Source: Acidaminococcus massiliensis (GTDB lineage Bacteria; Bacillota; Negativicutes; Acidaminococcales; Acidaminococcaceae). From it: DNA of 63,584 bases. This document shows positions 15,594 through 25,679 of the stretch, in pieces. The stretch is from contig NZ_LT608315.1 of the NCBI RefSeq assembly GCF_900095825.1, positions 1,978,452-2,042,035 of the forward strand. Direction: 5' to 3'. The translations under genes and the position numbers were made by a program. The notes under the pieces are model-generated. The model did not search any database. It saw only the letters and a list, made by a program, of their open reading frames with translations, and was not told the origin of the DNA. Positions within the stretch are counted from its first letter, which is position 1. The number at the start of each line of letters is the position of its first letter.

Positions 15594-18500
15594 TCAGAAA
15601 TGATACCCTACCACCACATTGCCTCCGATTCCCTTGTGCTGGCCGGCATAGGCTCTGACGCTCAGGTTCACATCCCAAGGGCTGTCTTTGGTGGCTTCCA
15701 GCTTCCAGCCGGCTTCCGCCATCATGCTGCTGCCTCCGATGTCCGCCTTCCGGATATCTGCCTTCAGTCCGGCGGCAGAAACGGTCCCATTGCTTTCTCC
15801 GTCGAATTCGTAATCCCAAGCCAGGCCGCAGTAGTAGTTGTTCCGGCCGGACCGGTTGTTCAGCCGGGCCCCGATCCGCAGCAGGCTGCTGTTCAGGTCA
15901 TCCAGCTGGTAATCCGCATCCCCGGCACGGAAATTGTCTCCGCCCACATGGGTGTAGAAATACTTCCCGTACACATCCAGATCCCGGCTGGCCCGTTCGG
16001 TGCCGCCCGGCTGGTGCTGGCCACCTGGTCCGTCAGGTCGAAGATATGGCCGAAGCCCACATGGCCGCTCCAGTAATTGCTGTCCGTCTCATACCCATAG
16101 GCACCGCCGCTGCGGCTGTGGAGCACGGAATCCGCGTTGTTCTTCAGCTGGCCGAAGTGCAGGGACGCTTCCCCGTAGTTCTTATTCCGGGCTACGTATT
16201 TGGCCATGAGTCCGCCGCCGCTGTAGTGGGCATCTCCGCTGCCGGTGTAGCCGGCTCCGTCCACGTCATAATGGCCCTTGCCGTATTCGTAGAAGACCCC
16301 ATAAGAGAATTCCCCGTCCCGGGCGGCAACATCATTCCCCACCCCGGCCAGGCCGTTCCAGGTATAGGTGGAGCTTTGGCTGCCCGTATCGTATTTGTCC
16401 TTGCTGCCTCCGATGCTGGCAAAGGTGAACACTCCGCCTTCCTGGCCGTTAAAGGTATCCAACACCCCTTCCATCCGGTCCCGGCCGGCTGCCAGGGTGC
16501 CCAGGGCCGCTTCGTTGGCGATCAGGGCATTGTGGGTCTGTTTGGACGCATCCACTTTGATTTCCGGCTGTTCCTGGGGTTTTTCCACCGTATCCAGCTG
16601 GTACACCACATTCCCGTCCTTGTCCAGGGACGCTTCCCCGGTGCCTTCCAGGGCGTTCCCCACATTCCAGGTCCCCTTCTTGGTGGTCAGGTTCCCGGCA
16701 GAAAGGGTCTTGTTCCCCTGGGTGTCCAAGAGAGTCATAGCATAGTTCCCAGCCTTGGTGATGGTTTCCAGAGATTTCGCCGTAAAGCCGATGTCTTCCG
16801 TATGGACCTTGGTGTCAGCCAGATCGAACTTCTGGCTGTCCCCCAGGGTCAGCACCGTGCCGTCGGTCTTCCAGTCGATGGTCTTGTAGGTAATGGCGTC
16901 CAGGGAATGGAGGCCATAATACAGCTTGTTGTCATTGGATAAAGCCAGACCGTCCTTCCCGGTCACGGTGACTCCGCCGTTGGCATAGGTCCGGGTCACC
17001 GGCTGCTGGTATTTGTCCTTTCCAGATTCGTACAGTTTGTCCAGGCCTTTCACCGTCGAAGCTCCGGAAGCATCGATGAGCACATCGTCCTGGATCACGC
17101 TGTCTTCCGGGCTGCTGGACGGAGTGAAATGGTCCAGATCCAAGGCCACGTTATCCGGCAGGCTCACTGTATCTGTCACCGTCAGGGCCGGCTGGGAGTG
17201 GTCTACGTTGTAGAAAGCGATCTTATCGAAATTGTAGATGCCCTGGACCTTGCTCCCATGCCAATCAGCCCCTTTGCCGGTGATGGAAGCATTGCCGTCT
17301 TTATCCGTGGTCATCTCTGCCGTATAGCCCACATTCAGGGTGTTGCCGCTGTGTTCCACGGGAGTATCCAGATGCTGGCCCAGGAGTTCATCCAGTTTGG
17401 AAGGATCTTCCAGGATTTCCGGTCCGGTGATCCAGCCGTACAAATTGGCCTGGCTCAGATCCATGGTGCCGCTCAGGTTCACCGTATTATCCTGGGCCTT
17501 GCCCCCCACCAGCAGAGCACCCCCGGCCACGTGGATGGATTCTCCCGGTTTCTTTAGCAAGTCTATATATAGCTTGTAAGTTTCACTCTCTGCATAAGCT
17601 TTGATCAGTGGATCATCCAGCTTGATGGGGACCAGCTTGGTCCCGGCCAGATTCACCACATTGCCAGTCACATCCGCTCCTCCAGCCTCTGCAAAGTTAG
17701 CTGCATTATAGGCTCCGGCCCCTGCCAGCAGATAACTGTTGACCGTCCCTTTCAGATCCAGGAAGTTCTGGGCAGCATCCTGAGCTGCCCCCCCTCCGAT
17801 GACCACGGCCGTCGCTGCCGCCGGATTGTCGATGGAAACCCGATTTCCTCTTGCTTCTACCTTTACTTCTCCATCAGGATAGACAAAGCCACCGGCAATC
17901 CCCATGGAAGAAACGGAAGCCTCTCCTGTTAAAGAAACTGTATTGTTGTTGGCTTTAATCGCTGAATAAGCTCCCGTAAGATAAGAAGCATTGTTTACGT
18001 GACTGCCTTCTATGGAAAGAATATTCCCTGTAGCCACACGTTCGGAAGCTCCTCCAACTATACCTTCAATGCCCTCAAGAGATTTGCTGGTATTGATGGT
18101 AACCCTATTATCGTTCGCCCCTGCAGTATAGTAACCATCACCACCGATAATTGCGCTTCCATTTTCAATAGTACTAGCATGTATTTCCGCATCTCCTCCT
18201 ATCAGTACCGTGTTGTTGTTGGCTTCCACATCACTATCGCCTCCAATCATATATCCAACTTCAAGGGTACCGCTTGTAATGGAGATTTCATTCCCATTGG
18301 CACTTCCAGACGAAGCAGATCCTCCATACAGATAAGTGATTTTACTGTTTCCACTGCTCTTAAATTCCACCTGGTTGTTATCAGCATTGCCGTGGAAGCT
18401 TATGCCTCCATAAAACCTTGCATCGGATTCACTGACAACCGCCCCATCGCCGGATATTTCCAGCTTGTCGCCGGAAACCCCGTTGTTGCCCGATCCGCCA

Positions 18501-18736
18501 TAAATTCCCAGGCTATCATAGAAATTGTTTTTCTTTAAAGTCGTGGTCCCCCCCGTTATCGCTAACGTGGATCCCGACTCCCCTCCTCCGGAAAAACTGG
18601 TACCTACTATATCGCCGTCGATAGTCGTAGTTTTCGTATCCGGGTCATAATACACCGCCGCCCCGGCTGGCACCGTCCCTGCCAGGATAGCTGCCAGGAT
18701 GGTCAGTGTCAACGTCTTTCCACATGTTCTTTTCAT
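15594..18736 (-). pseudogene. Frameshifted type V autotransporter adhesin
   Basis: From the ATG at 18736 (MKRTCGKTLTL, a signal peptide ending AGAA) there is a long passenger rich in repeated Gly/Asn beta-helix strands (GNEISI, NNTVSL, GGA). A C-terminal autotransporter barrel starts near GVFTFASIGGSKDKYD. Around 15995-16020 the frame changes by one base: the upstream frame runs out to a stop at 15893, while the true barrel continues in another frame as TERASRDLDVYGKYFYTHVGGDNF to the terminal VVVGYHF, with the usual final phenylalanine, at 15597. Without the last strands the barrel should not insert. A sequencing error or reversible change cannot be excluded; the site is not a homopolymer. 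Confidence 0.75.
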
Positions 18737-18796
18737 AGCCGTTTCCTCCTGTATCTTCAATTCCTGCATCTTGCCGTCATTGTATCGTTTTTTCCA

Positions 18797-21700
18797 TCAG
18801 AACCGGCAGTTCACGCCGGCTTCCAGGGTCCAGGTCCGATCCACATGGGGCCCGAAGGACCGATCGAAGCTGGCATAGGCGTAAGAGTTCTTCCCTACCC
18901 GAGTGGTGAAGCCCAGGCCGGCATTGTACCAGCTGCCGTCGTTGTGACCGGTGACATCCATGCGCCCGGTCCGGTCCCAAGCACTCACATCCTGGTTCCC
19001 CAGGAATTCATGGAAGAAGTCCCCGGTGATATAGAAGTTGGTCCGGTCGCTGACATCTTTCCCCAGCCGGAATCCCAGCCGGCTGATCAGGCTGTCCGTA
19101 CCGGCCAGATCCACCTGGGTCCCCTGGCTGGTCCGGTAATCCGTACTTCCCAAGTAGGTGTACTGGAGCTGGGCTTGAGGTTCGATGAACCAGTTGGAAG
19201 CCAACGGCTTCTTCCGGCCGTATTCGAAGCTCAGGGACCAGTAATCATTGTGGTAGTCCCCCTTCACCGGGCCGCCCATTTCCGGATACAGGGTGTATTC
19301 ATTCTGCAGCCGGCCGTATTTGGCTACAATGTCCGTATAATGGCCCTTGTCCCCCAGGCGGGTATCGTAGAACCACAATCCGTACCGCTTGCTGTCGCTG
19401 CGTCCGGTGACTTCTTTGTAATCTGCAGAGCCATCCATATAGTCCAGGGCAGCCCCTTGGATGTGCCGTCCGAATTTCGTCCGGTCATTCCGCCAGTCGA
19501 AGCCCAGTTCCGTCATGGTGTTGTTGGCTTCGTAGAGGGAATCCCGGCCCACCCGGTCGTGACGGATCCGGGCCCACATGCCGTCCCCGTCTCCGCTGTA
19601 GCGGGCTTCGCCCAGCCGTTTTTCCAGGTTGTCCGTATAGACTCCGTAAATGGCGTTCATATAGTTCAGCTGCATGGATTTCTTGATGATTTTGGCATTG
19701 TTGGAAGGCGTGACCACCGCTTCATCCACGAACCAGTTGGTCCCTTCTTTCACCGGGTTTTCAATGGTTTCGGTCTTCAGGTATTCCGGCAGGAGATTCC
19801 CTGCATCATCGGTGGTCTGCTTCCCAGCCATGGCATCCGTCATGATCTTTTCCTGATCCGGGACTTCCTTGGTAAACCCTTTACCGGAAAAAGTCGCCGT
19901 TACATAGTCGTTGCCGGGCTTGTAGGTGCCCATACCATTTTTGCCCCCGTTGAATTTTTCATTGGCAGCGGTATCCTCCGGATTGAACTTCTCGTTCTTC
20001 ACTTTTAAGGTAACGTTGTTGATGCCCTGATCCTTGGCCAGGCTCACATCGAATTTGGCGGCCGGATCCCGTTTGTAATCATCCCCGCCGGTGGTGGCAA
20101 AGCGGATGCCCTTCAGTTCTTCCACTTTGGTATCCGGCTGGAGATAGGCCTGGATGTGCTGGACCCCGGACTGGCTCAAATCCCTTACATAGAGCATGTC
20201 GGATTTATCCGCATCTTTGGATAAGTCCATGAGGAAGGTGCCTCCCTCCCCAGTGAGCTTGCCGATGGAAACGGATACCCCGTGTCCCTTCCGGGTATCC
20301 ACCAGCCCCCCATGGTTGAAGTCCAGCGAGGTAATGAAGCTCTTGCCCCGGGTCTGCCATTTGCTGCCGGGGTCCATGGTCAGGTTGATGGTACCGGCAT
20401 TCAAGCGGGAGACGCCGTACCTGGCATAAGCCTCGTCTGCCTGATTTTTCCAACCGTACAGATGGCCCAGCGCGGATTTATTCAAATCAGAAGACACATC
20501 CACCTGGCGGGGAGTCAGCTGCCCGGCAGCGTCAAAGTCCGCATAATCATCAGCCTGGCCTTCAAAATAGCTGCCGTCCTGGAGATGGAGATTCACGGTG
20601 CCTCCATCTTTGGCATAGACATCCCCATACAGTTTCAGATGGCCAGCCAGGTTGATGCTCCCATATTGACGGTCTTTGATGGTTTGAATGGTTGTCTCCA
20701 ACCCTTTTAGATAAGCTTCTACATATTCTTTTTGACCCTCGTTTATGTCAGGATCATCCAATTGACTTTTATAATATTGATAGTATGCTTCATCAATATG
20801 CAGCTGATTCCCTGCGTCTGCGATCACATTGCCATTGATGGTATAATTCCCATCGGGATCATTGAAATTAATCTTTCCCAACATGGGTCCTGCAATGGCG
20901 AACTGGTGCAGGTCTGCCGCCTGGTAATCTGGGACAGAGGCGGTATAGGACCCAGCATACTCATTCTCTTTCCCCGTCATGTTGATATCTGCATTCTCTA
21001 CATTGACAATACCCACGCCCCCATAGAGACCTACGGACAGATCCCCGCCATGGATATCCGAGATTTCCAGATCATGGAAATCCGTGTGGCTGTCATCCAT
21101 GTCAAATCCAGAAACTCCATACAGGACAGCCCCCACAGCCGACCCTTTGGTGGAAGAAATGTTCCGGATCTGGGTTTTCCCGGTGACCACAAAGGGGAGA
21201 TCTTTGCTCTGTTCAGGATTGTCAAGGTTTATCATTCCCAGGACGTTTCCCAGGCCAAAAGCAAGTGTCCCATCCGGGCTGTCCGTGGTATTGGCAACGT
21301 TCTCAACGGTCACATTGGTCTTGCCGCCCTCTGTATAGGGAGTCAGGTTGACAGCCTGAAGCATAGCCCCATAGAGCGAAAGCGCCGTATCGGTGGTTAC
21401 GCCATCCACATGGAGCCAATCCGCTTTCAGATTATTTTGGACCATTTGGTGAGTGGCATAATCTTCCACCGGTTCCGAGAATAGGCCATAGAAAGAACGT
21501 GCCTGGCTGTCTTTACTGGAAGTAAGCCCGCTGATGGAAATAGTCGGGGCAGCCAAGGTGGAGCTTTGTAAATTGACGCCCTCGGTTGAAGCCAAGGAAG
21601 ATTTAACGGTAAGGTTGGAAATCTGGATGCCCTTTTCCCCTTCCAGAGAAGACTTAACGATCATTACGGGATCATTGGCTGCTGGGATACTGCTGCCATC

Positions 21701-21880
21701 CAGGGAAACCCGATCCGCTGTGATATGGCTCTTTTCCATGTAGAGTTCTTCTCCCAGCGTCCAGTCTCCTTTGGTCAGCGTCTTATCCTGGATATGCTCC
21801 GCCCACACCGGCACACTTCCCCCCAGTGCCAGAGTCAGGGCCAAGGCCAGAGTCAGCTGTTTCTTGCTTTTCATCCTCAT
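18797..21880 (-). CDS. Autotransporter outer-membrane protein
   Basis: About 1,027 residues. The signal peptide reads MKSKKQLTLALALTLALGGS..VWA. The passenger of roughly 700 residues consists of short repeated strands (SLDGSSI, NLTVKSSL, GTVNLHLQDGSYFEGQ, GTINLTMDPGSKW), typical of a beta-helix. The C-terminal autotransporter barrel begins near NAIYGVYTDNLEKRLGEARYSGDGDGMWARIRHDRVG and ends in GVNCRF with a terminal phenylalanine. It sits upstream of the frameshifted autotransporter on the same strand and has its own promoter. The function is probably adhesion or surface display; the ligand is unknown. The start could be six bases downstream at 21874. Confidence 0.85.
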   Translation of the reverse strand: MRMKSKKQLTLALALTLALGGSVPVWAEHIQDKTLTKGDWTLGEELYMEKSHITADRVSLDGSSIPAANDPVMIVKSSLEGEKGIQISNLTVKSSLASTEGVNLQSSTLAAPTISISGLTSSKDSQARSFYGLFSEPVEDYATHQMVQNNLKADWLHVDGVTTDTALSLYGAMLQAVNLTPYTEGGKTNVTVENVANTTDSPDGTLAFGLGNVLGMINLDNPEQSKDLPFVVTGKTQIRNISSTKGSAVGAVLYGVSGFDMDDSHTDFHDLEISDIHGGDLSVGLYGGVGIVNVENADINMTGKENEYAGSYTASVPDYQAADLHQFAIAGPMLGKINFNDPDGNYTINGNVIADAGNQLHIDEAYYQYYKSQLDDPDINEGQKEYVEAYLKGLETTIQTIKDRQYGSINLAGHLKLYGDVYAKDGGTVNLHLQDGSYFEGQADDYADFDAAGQLTPRQVDVSSDLNKSALGHLYGWKNQADEAYARYGVSRLNAGTINLTMDPGSKWQTRGKSFITSLDFNHGGLVDTRKGHGVSVSIGKLTGEGGTFLMDLSKDADKSDMLYVRDLSQSGVQHIQAYLQPDTKVEELKGIRFATTGGDDYKRDPAAKFDVSLAKDQGINNVTLKVKNEKFNPEDTAANEKFNGGKNGMGTYKPGNDYVTATFSGKGFTKEVPDQEKIMTDAMAGKQTTDDAGNLLPEYLKTETIENPVKEGTNWFVDEAVVTPSNNAKIIKKSMQLNYMNAIYGVYTDNLEKRLGEARYSGDGDGMWARIRHDRVGRDSLYEANNTMTELGFDWRNDRTKFGRHIQGAALDYMDGSADYKEVTGRSDSKRYGLWFYDTRLGDKGHYTDIVAKYGRLQNEYTLYPEMGGPVKGDYHNDYWSLSFEYGRKKPLASNWFIEPQAQLQYTYLGSTDYRTSQGTQVDLAGTDSLISRLGFRLGKDVSDRTNFYITGDFFHEFLGNQDVSAWDRTGRMDVTGHNDGSWYNAGLGFTTRVGKNSYAYASFDRSFGPHVDRTWTLEAGVNCRF

Positions 21881-22022
21881 CAAAACCTTTCTTTTTTATT
21901 TTTCTCCAAAACAAAAAGAAGCCGGCAGATGGCTTCCTTACAGCAAATCTTATACACTTATGTATTGAATCCAAGCTGGATAAGTGGCTGCATTTTTGTC
22001 TTGTATCCTTTCTTCGCGGACT

Positions 22023-22051
22023 ATTATATACTTATTTTTATCACAATGCAA
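22023..22051 (-). promoter_or_regulatory. Promoter of the autotransporter genes
   Basis: Minus-strand TTGCAT (22046-22051), a 17-base spacer and TATAAT (22023-22028), giving a leader of about 140 bases. Confidence 0.65.
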
Positions 22052-22306
22052 CGTGAAACATATAATTTGCATGATGTTTAAATGCATAGTCAATTTGTAT
22101 AAATTCATCTTGAGTGGACATTCCGTAAAAAAATTACGTATTCGTTACACCAAATAGTGTCTATATCCAATATAATCAAAATATATTGCCTAATTGTTAC
22201 ATTTGTATATTCTATGATAAGCATAAAATTTTTTCATAATTTTTTCTTAGCTTGTGCAGCAGTCCCGCCCAGTCGGCCCGGCTTCCAGATCTTGAACGTA
22301 AAAAAA
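22052..22306. other. AT-rich intergenic stretch
   Basis: Very AT-rich sequence between the autotransporter promoter and the superoxide reductase terminator. I see no gene, RNA or repeat in it; upstream activator sites are possible. Confidence 0.5.
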
Positions 22307-22351
22307 GCTGTGGCAAGCTGCCGGCAAACAACGCACAGCAGCTTCCACAGC
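22307..22351 (-). terminator. Terminator of the superoxide reductase gene
   Basis: A long stem with one bulge (22307-22321 with 22338-22351) is followed on the minus strand by seven Ts. Confidence 0.85.
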
Positions 22352-22436
22352 CTTTTCTTTTTTCTTTCAAGCAAAACCAGCTAGGCTGGCTTCCATCGGC
22401 CGCTGCCCATTGACAGCTGACCGTTGACCGCCTTTC

Positions 22437-22811
22437 TTACTTCTTCCACAGCCCGTGGAGGTTGCAGTAGGCATAGGCGGATTCCACTTCATCCCCATCC
22501 ACCAGGGCGAACACAGCCTTGGGAGCATCTCCCGGCTTCAGTTCCTTTCTCTGGTTCCCCTCTTTGGTGTGCAGGGAGATCCATTCAATGTAATGTTCCG
22601 GCTGCATAGGATGGAGCACGGAACCAACGGTCACCGTTACGATATTGCCAGAAACTTCAATCACCGGCACATGTTTTTCCTGGGCAGCATCCGTGGTGTT
22701 GGGCACCAGTTCATCCATCTTCTGCCCGCAGCACATCACCGGCACGCCGGTTTCCTTGACAACAGCAATGATCTTACCACAATGAGCACATTTGTAGAAT
22801 TTTTGTTCCAT
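22437..22811 (-). CDS. dfx: Desulfoferrodoxin / superoxide reductase
   Basis: A 124-residue two-iron superoxide reductase. Centre I is the desulforedoxin domain with Cys8, Cys11, Cys27 and Cys28 (CAHC, CC). Centre II has His47 (EKHVP), His67 (LHPM), His73 (EHYIEW), Cys116 and His119 (YCNLHG). It reduces superoxide to hydrogen peroxide without releasing oxygen, a typical defence of strict anaerobes. I start at MEQKFYK (22811) with GAGGAGG-like bases upstream; the open frame extends 18 codons further without conserved residues. Monocistronic. Confidence 0.93.
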   Translation of the reverse strand: MEQKFYKCAHCGKIIAVVKETGVPVMCCGQKMDELVPNTTDAAQEKHVPVIEVSGNIVTVTVGSVLHPMQPEHYIEWISLHTKEGNQRKELKPGDAPKAVFALVDGDEVESAYAYCNLHGLWKK

Positions 22812-22920
22812 GAATAAGCCTCCTCGCAGAAAAAAACACTTGTTGGTCAACCTTCTGTTCAACATTCTTTTCAGACAACTCCATCATATCATAAAAAAGA
22901 AGAATAAGGAAGAGGAGGAA

Positions 22921-22982
22921 GGATCCCGAACACTTCCGGCATGATCACATACCGCCCCAAAGCCACAAACCGGCTGGGCGCC
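22921..22982 (+). pseudogene. 62-base relic of galU
   Basis: This stretch matches the galU internal segment at 25005-25066 with three differences, in the same orientation. It has no open frame of use. It lies next to a relic of the antitoxin gene, so it marks an old local rearrangement. Confidence 0.75.
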
Positions 22983-23009
22983 ATCATTCTCCCCAATGGC
23001 CCGCTTAAT

Positions 23010-23165
23010 CGATCAAGCTCCCTATTTGCTCTTATACTGATTATAAGTCCGAAAAGAAATCATTCCGTCTGCAGCCTGCCAACTACAATTCCAATTCCTT
23101 GCCGATGCGCGAATTCTTTTATTTTCTTAATAGAAAAGAGGCGCTCACTATAAAACTGGCCAATT
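23010..23165 (-). pseudogene. Relic of a HigA/ImmA-type antitoxin 3' end
   Basis: About 155 bases align with the 3' end of the intact gene at 23306-23470, sharing stretches such as CTCTTATACTGATTATA and a common tail near AAACT..CCAATTG. It is diverged and has small gaps. It shows that a second copy of the antitoxin gene once stood here. Confidence 0.7.
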
Positions 23166-23171
23166 GCCGCT

Positions 23172-23226
23172 TACGGAGGCCGGGATGGGCTCCCCTGCGG
23201 GTAGCCCCTACTCCGTCTCCGTCGAA
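23172..23226 (+). repeat. REP-like repeat copy
   Basis: GGAGGCCGGGATGGGCTCCC, then TGCGGGTAGCCCCTACTCCGTC. It is the closest match to the copy at 15541-15588. Confidence 0.65.
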
Positions 23227-23268
23227 CAGATGATAACAACGATGTTCACCGCCTGGTCATCGTCCTGC

Positions 23269-23296
23269 AGAGTGCGGCCCGTGTGGGCCGCACTCT
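23269..23296. terminator. Perfect 12-bp hairpin after the antitoxin gene
   Basis: AGAGTGCGGCCC (23269-23280) pairs with GGGCCGCACTCT (23285-23296). It follows the antitoxin stop on the minus strand; no T-run is present. Confidence 0.5.
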
Positions 23297-23305
23297 CCTA
23301 TCCAA

Positions 23306-24358
23306 TTAAACTCCGTATTTACTCTTATACTGATTATACATGTGAAAAGGTATCATTCCGTCATGCTGCAACCTGCCAATTACAATTCCTGCTCCAATTC
23401 CCTGTTCCTCAGCAAATTTCTTTATTTTTTCAATAGAAAATAATCTTTCGTTATAAAACTTTCTAATTGACTCCCTCGGAATTAGTAAATCAGCGGCCAT
23501 GGCATTGGCACTGGCTTCATCCTCTTCAGAAATACCTTTTTCCTGATAAATATGGCCCAACAAAATATGGGCAATTTCATGAAAAAGACTGAACCAGAAA
23601 CGATCTGCATCTTTGCCCCGCAAACCAATCCCCAGGACGACTTTATGGTTTTCTCCCTCAAAAGTGATTCCATGAAGGAAGGAGCCGCTTACTTCTGGCA
23701 AAAAAAACAATGCCACACCACAGCCTCCAAACACATGAATAAGTTGTTCTTTAAAATCCAGACTTATCTTAGCTGTGAGTCTGCGAATTTCTGTTATAAC
23801 CTTTTCCATTTTTTCTTTGCAGAAAGCAGCCACGTCCATGTCCCGTGCTTGTCGTTTGGCCAACTGAGCCAAAGATAAAAGAATATAATGGCTTTTCTCC
23901 GTATCACCCATTTTTCGGCAGGCAATAGGTATTAGAGCCTGGTTCTCTAAAACCTGTAAACGACTTACTTCAAAGAAGCGGCAAAGGTCAATGACTTCCT
24001 GCTCTTTTTTACGGGAAGGTTCATGCCCCAGCCACCTGCAGATATCCTTATAAGGATATCTCTTTGCAACACTTTCTTCCTGCTCCAGCTCTGTGTCTCT
24101 TCTGACCTTTACCAGTTTCTCCTGATAAATAGCTTCCAGTCTATTCCAGAAAGAAGCAGGAATCCCCAGGACCAATTCCAGCCGTTCAGCCACGTCCGGA
24201 GTTAAATGCACGTCTCCATTGATTAGCTTGCTGATATGCTTTTCCGACATCCCCATCCGGATAGCAAACTCTTTTTGAGTCATTCCCCGATCCACAAGCT
24301 GTTCCTTGATTGTAGCTCCTGGTGGCGTTGCAATATAATGTCTGCTTTCCTCCAACAT
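23306..24358 (-). CDS. HigA-type antitoxin fused to an ImmA/IrrE metallopeptidase domain
   Basis: A 350-residue protein. Residues about 10-75 form a HigA/XRE helix-turn-helix (MTQKEFAIRMGMSEKHISKLINGDVHLTP). The C-terminal half has the ImmA/IrrE zinc-peptidase motif FHEIAHILLGH and downstream EDEASANAMAADLLIP with the third ligand. Long antitoxins of this fusion type are known in Firmicutes TA modules. It lies 15 bases after the HigB-like frame, giving the usual higB-higA order, and probably represses the pair. The peptidase may cleave a regulator, by analogy with ImmA. Confidence 0.85.
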   Translation of the reverse strand: MLEESRHYIATPPGATIKEQLVDRGMTQKEFAIRMGMSEKHISKLINGDVHLTPDVAERLELVLGIPASFWNRLEAIYQEKLVKVRRDTELEQEESVAKRYPYKDICRWLGHEPSRKKEQEVIDLCRFFEVSRLQVLENQALIPIACRKMGDTEKSHYILLSLAQLAKRQARDMDVAAFCKEKMEKVITEIRRLTAKISLDFKEQLIHVFGGCGVALFFLPEVSGSFLHGITFEGENHKVVLGIGLRGKDADRFWFSLFHEIAHILLGHIYQEKGISEEDEASANAMAADLLIPRESIRKFYNERLFSIEKIKKFAEEQGIGAGIVIGRLQHDGMIPFHMYNQYKSKYGV

Positions 24359-24373
24359 GATTTCCGCCCCCTT

Positions 24374-24679
24374 TCAGTGGTAATCCATAATTTCCAAGAC
24401 CATCACTATTTGAATCCCTGTTCCTAATTCTCTAAAAATCAATCGATATGGCTGCTGCAAATCCATGGCATATTCACCCTGCCGTTTTCCCTCCAACCGA
24501 TGACATCGTCCAATCCGTCCTGATATCAGTTTCTGTACCGACTCTGCTGCCTTCAGCTGATCGATTCTAAAATGGATTTGCCGCGCCATTTCCTTGCCAT
24601 AAGAAGCCCGAGCTGTCTCCGCATCTGTGCATATTTTCTGCAGTTCCTTGTTTTTATACCGGACATCAAACGCCTCACT
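24374..24679 (-). pseudogene. HigB-like toxin frame without an in-frame start codon
   Basis: The frame reads DVRYKNKELQKICTDAETAR, ASYGKEMARQIHFRIDQLKA, GRCHRLEGKRQGEYAMDL and QQPYRLIF, ending VLEIMDYH: a RelE-superfamily HigB-type ribonuclease of about 94 residues. The homology starts at GAT (24665-24667), but between the upstream in-frame TGA (24680-24682) and that codon there is no ATG, GTG or TTG. An ATG with a good GTGAGG site at 24662-24664 is in another frame. The first usable in-frame ATG (24587-24589) would give a 71-residue protein lacking the N-terminal strand and helix. A small indel at the start is likely; the toxin may be dead. Confidence 0.6.
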
Positions 24680-24732
24680 TCATTTACCTCTAAGGTTAAT
24701 TTTAACTCTATCATATTTTACCGTAATAAGCA

Positions 24733-24765
24733 AGAGGGGAAGCCATTTTCGATGGCTTCCCCTCT
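24733..24765 (-). terminator. Terminator of galU
   Basis: A 14-bp perfect stem (24733-24746 with 24752-24765) with a five-base loop just beyond the galU stop. Confidence 0.75.
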
Positions 24766-24782
24766 AACCGTCTAGATTCTCT

Positions 24783-25658
24783 TTACTCTTTTCCCAGCTT
24801 CTTCAAATACTCCCGGAACGCCGGGCCCAGGTCATCTCTCCGTAAGGCGAATTCCACCACCGCCTTCAGATATCCCAGCTTGTCCCCGGTATCATACCGC
24901 TTCCCCTGGAAATTGTAGGCATATACATTGCCCTGGTGAGCCATCACCCGCAGAGCATCGGTCAGCTGGATCTCCCCGCCTTTTCCCGGCCGGGTCTCTT
25001 CCAGGATCTCGAACACTTCCGGCGTGATCACATACCGCCCCAAAGCCGCAAACCGGCTGGGCGCCTCGCTGAGCTTGGGCTTTTCCACCATATCCTTCAC
25101 CTGGAGTAAGTTTTGATCCCCAGTAGGCTTCCCGTCGATGATCCCGTAGGCCGATACCTTTTCCGGAGCCACCACCTGGCAGCCGATCACCGTTCCCCCA
25201 GTCTTATCATACTGGTCCATCAGCTGCTTCAGAGCCGGTTCCTCCGTTCCCGTATAGACCACATCATCCCCCAGGATTACCCCGAAAGGCTCCCCATCGA
25301 TGAAATCCTTGGCACAGAGGATGGCATCCCCCAGCCCCCGCTGGTACGCCTGGCGGGTATAGTGGATCTTCACATCCGAGATCTTCCGGATCTGCTTCAG
25401 CTGCTCCAGCTTCCCTTGTTTCAGCAGATGCTGCTCCAGTTCCGGAGAAGAATCGAAATGATCCTCGATGGCCCGTTTGGCATGGCCGGAAATGATCAAG
25501 ATCTCCTCGATCCCGCTGTCAAGGATTTCTTCCACAATATACTGGATGGTGGGCTTGTCCACCAGAGGCAGCATTTCTTTAGGCATGGCCTTGGTCTCCG
25601 GCAGGAACCGGGTCCCAAACCCAGCAGCCGGGATCACAGCCTTACGTACTTTTTGCAT
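24783..25658 (-). CDS. galU: UTP-glucose-1-phosphate uridylyltransferase
   Basis: A 291-residue nucleotidyltransferase. The N-terminal VIPAAGFGTRFLPETKAMPKEMLPLVDKP is the UTP-binding signature; VEEILDSGIEEILIISG, VILGDDVVYTG and MVEKPKLSEAPSRFAALGRYVITPEVFEIL follow. It makes UDP-glucose for surface polysaccharides, which fits the locus beginning about 6 kb away. I start at the ATG at 25658 (MQKVRKA), with AAAGGAG upstream, instead of the in-frame codon at 25679. Confidence 0.92.
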   Translation of the reverse strand: MQKVRKAVIPAAGFGTRFLPETKAMPKEMLPLVDKPTIQYIVEEILDSGIEEILIISGHAKRAIEDHFDSSPELEQHLLKQGKLEQLKQIRKISDVKIHYTRQAYQRGLGDAILCAKDFIDGEPFGVILGDDVVYTGTEEPALKQLMDQYDKTGGTVIGCQVVAPEKVSAYGIIDGKPTGDQNLLQVKDMVEKPKLSEAPSRFAALGRYVITPEVFEILEETRPGKGGEIQLTDALRVMAHQGNVYAYNFQGKRYDTGDKLGYLKAVVEFALRRDDLGPAFREYLKKLGKE

Positions 25659-25679
25659 GAGGGTACTCCTTTTTGGCAA

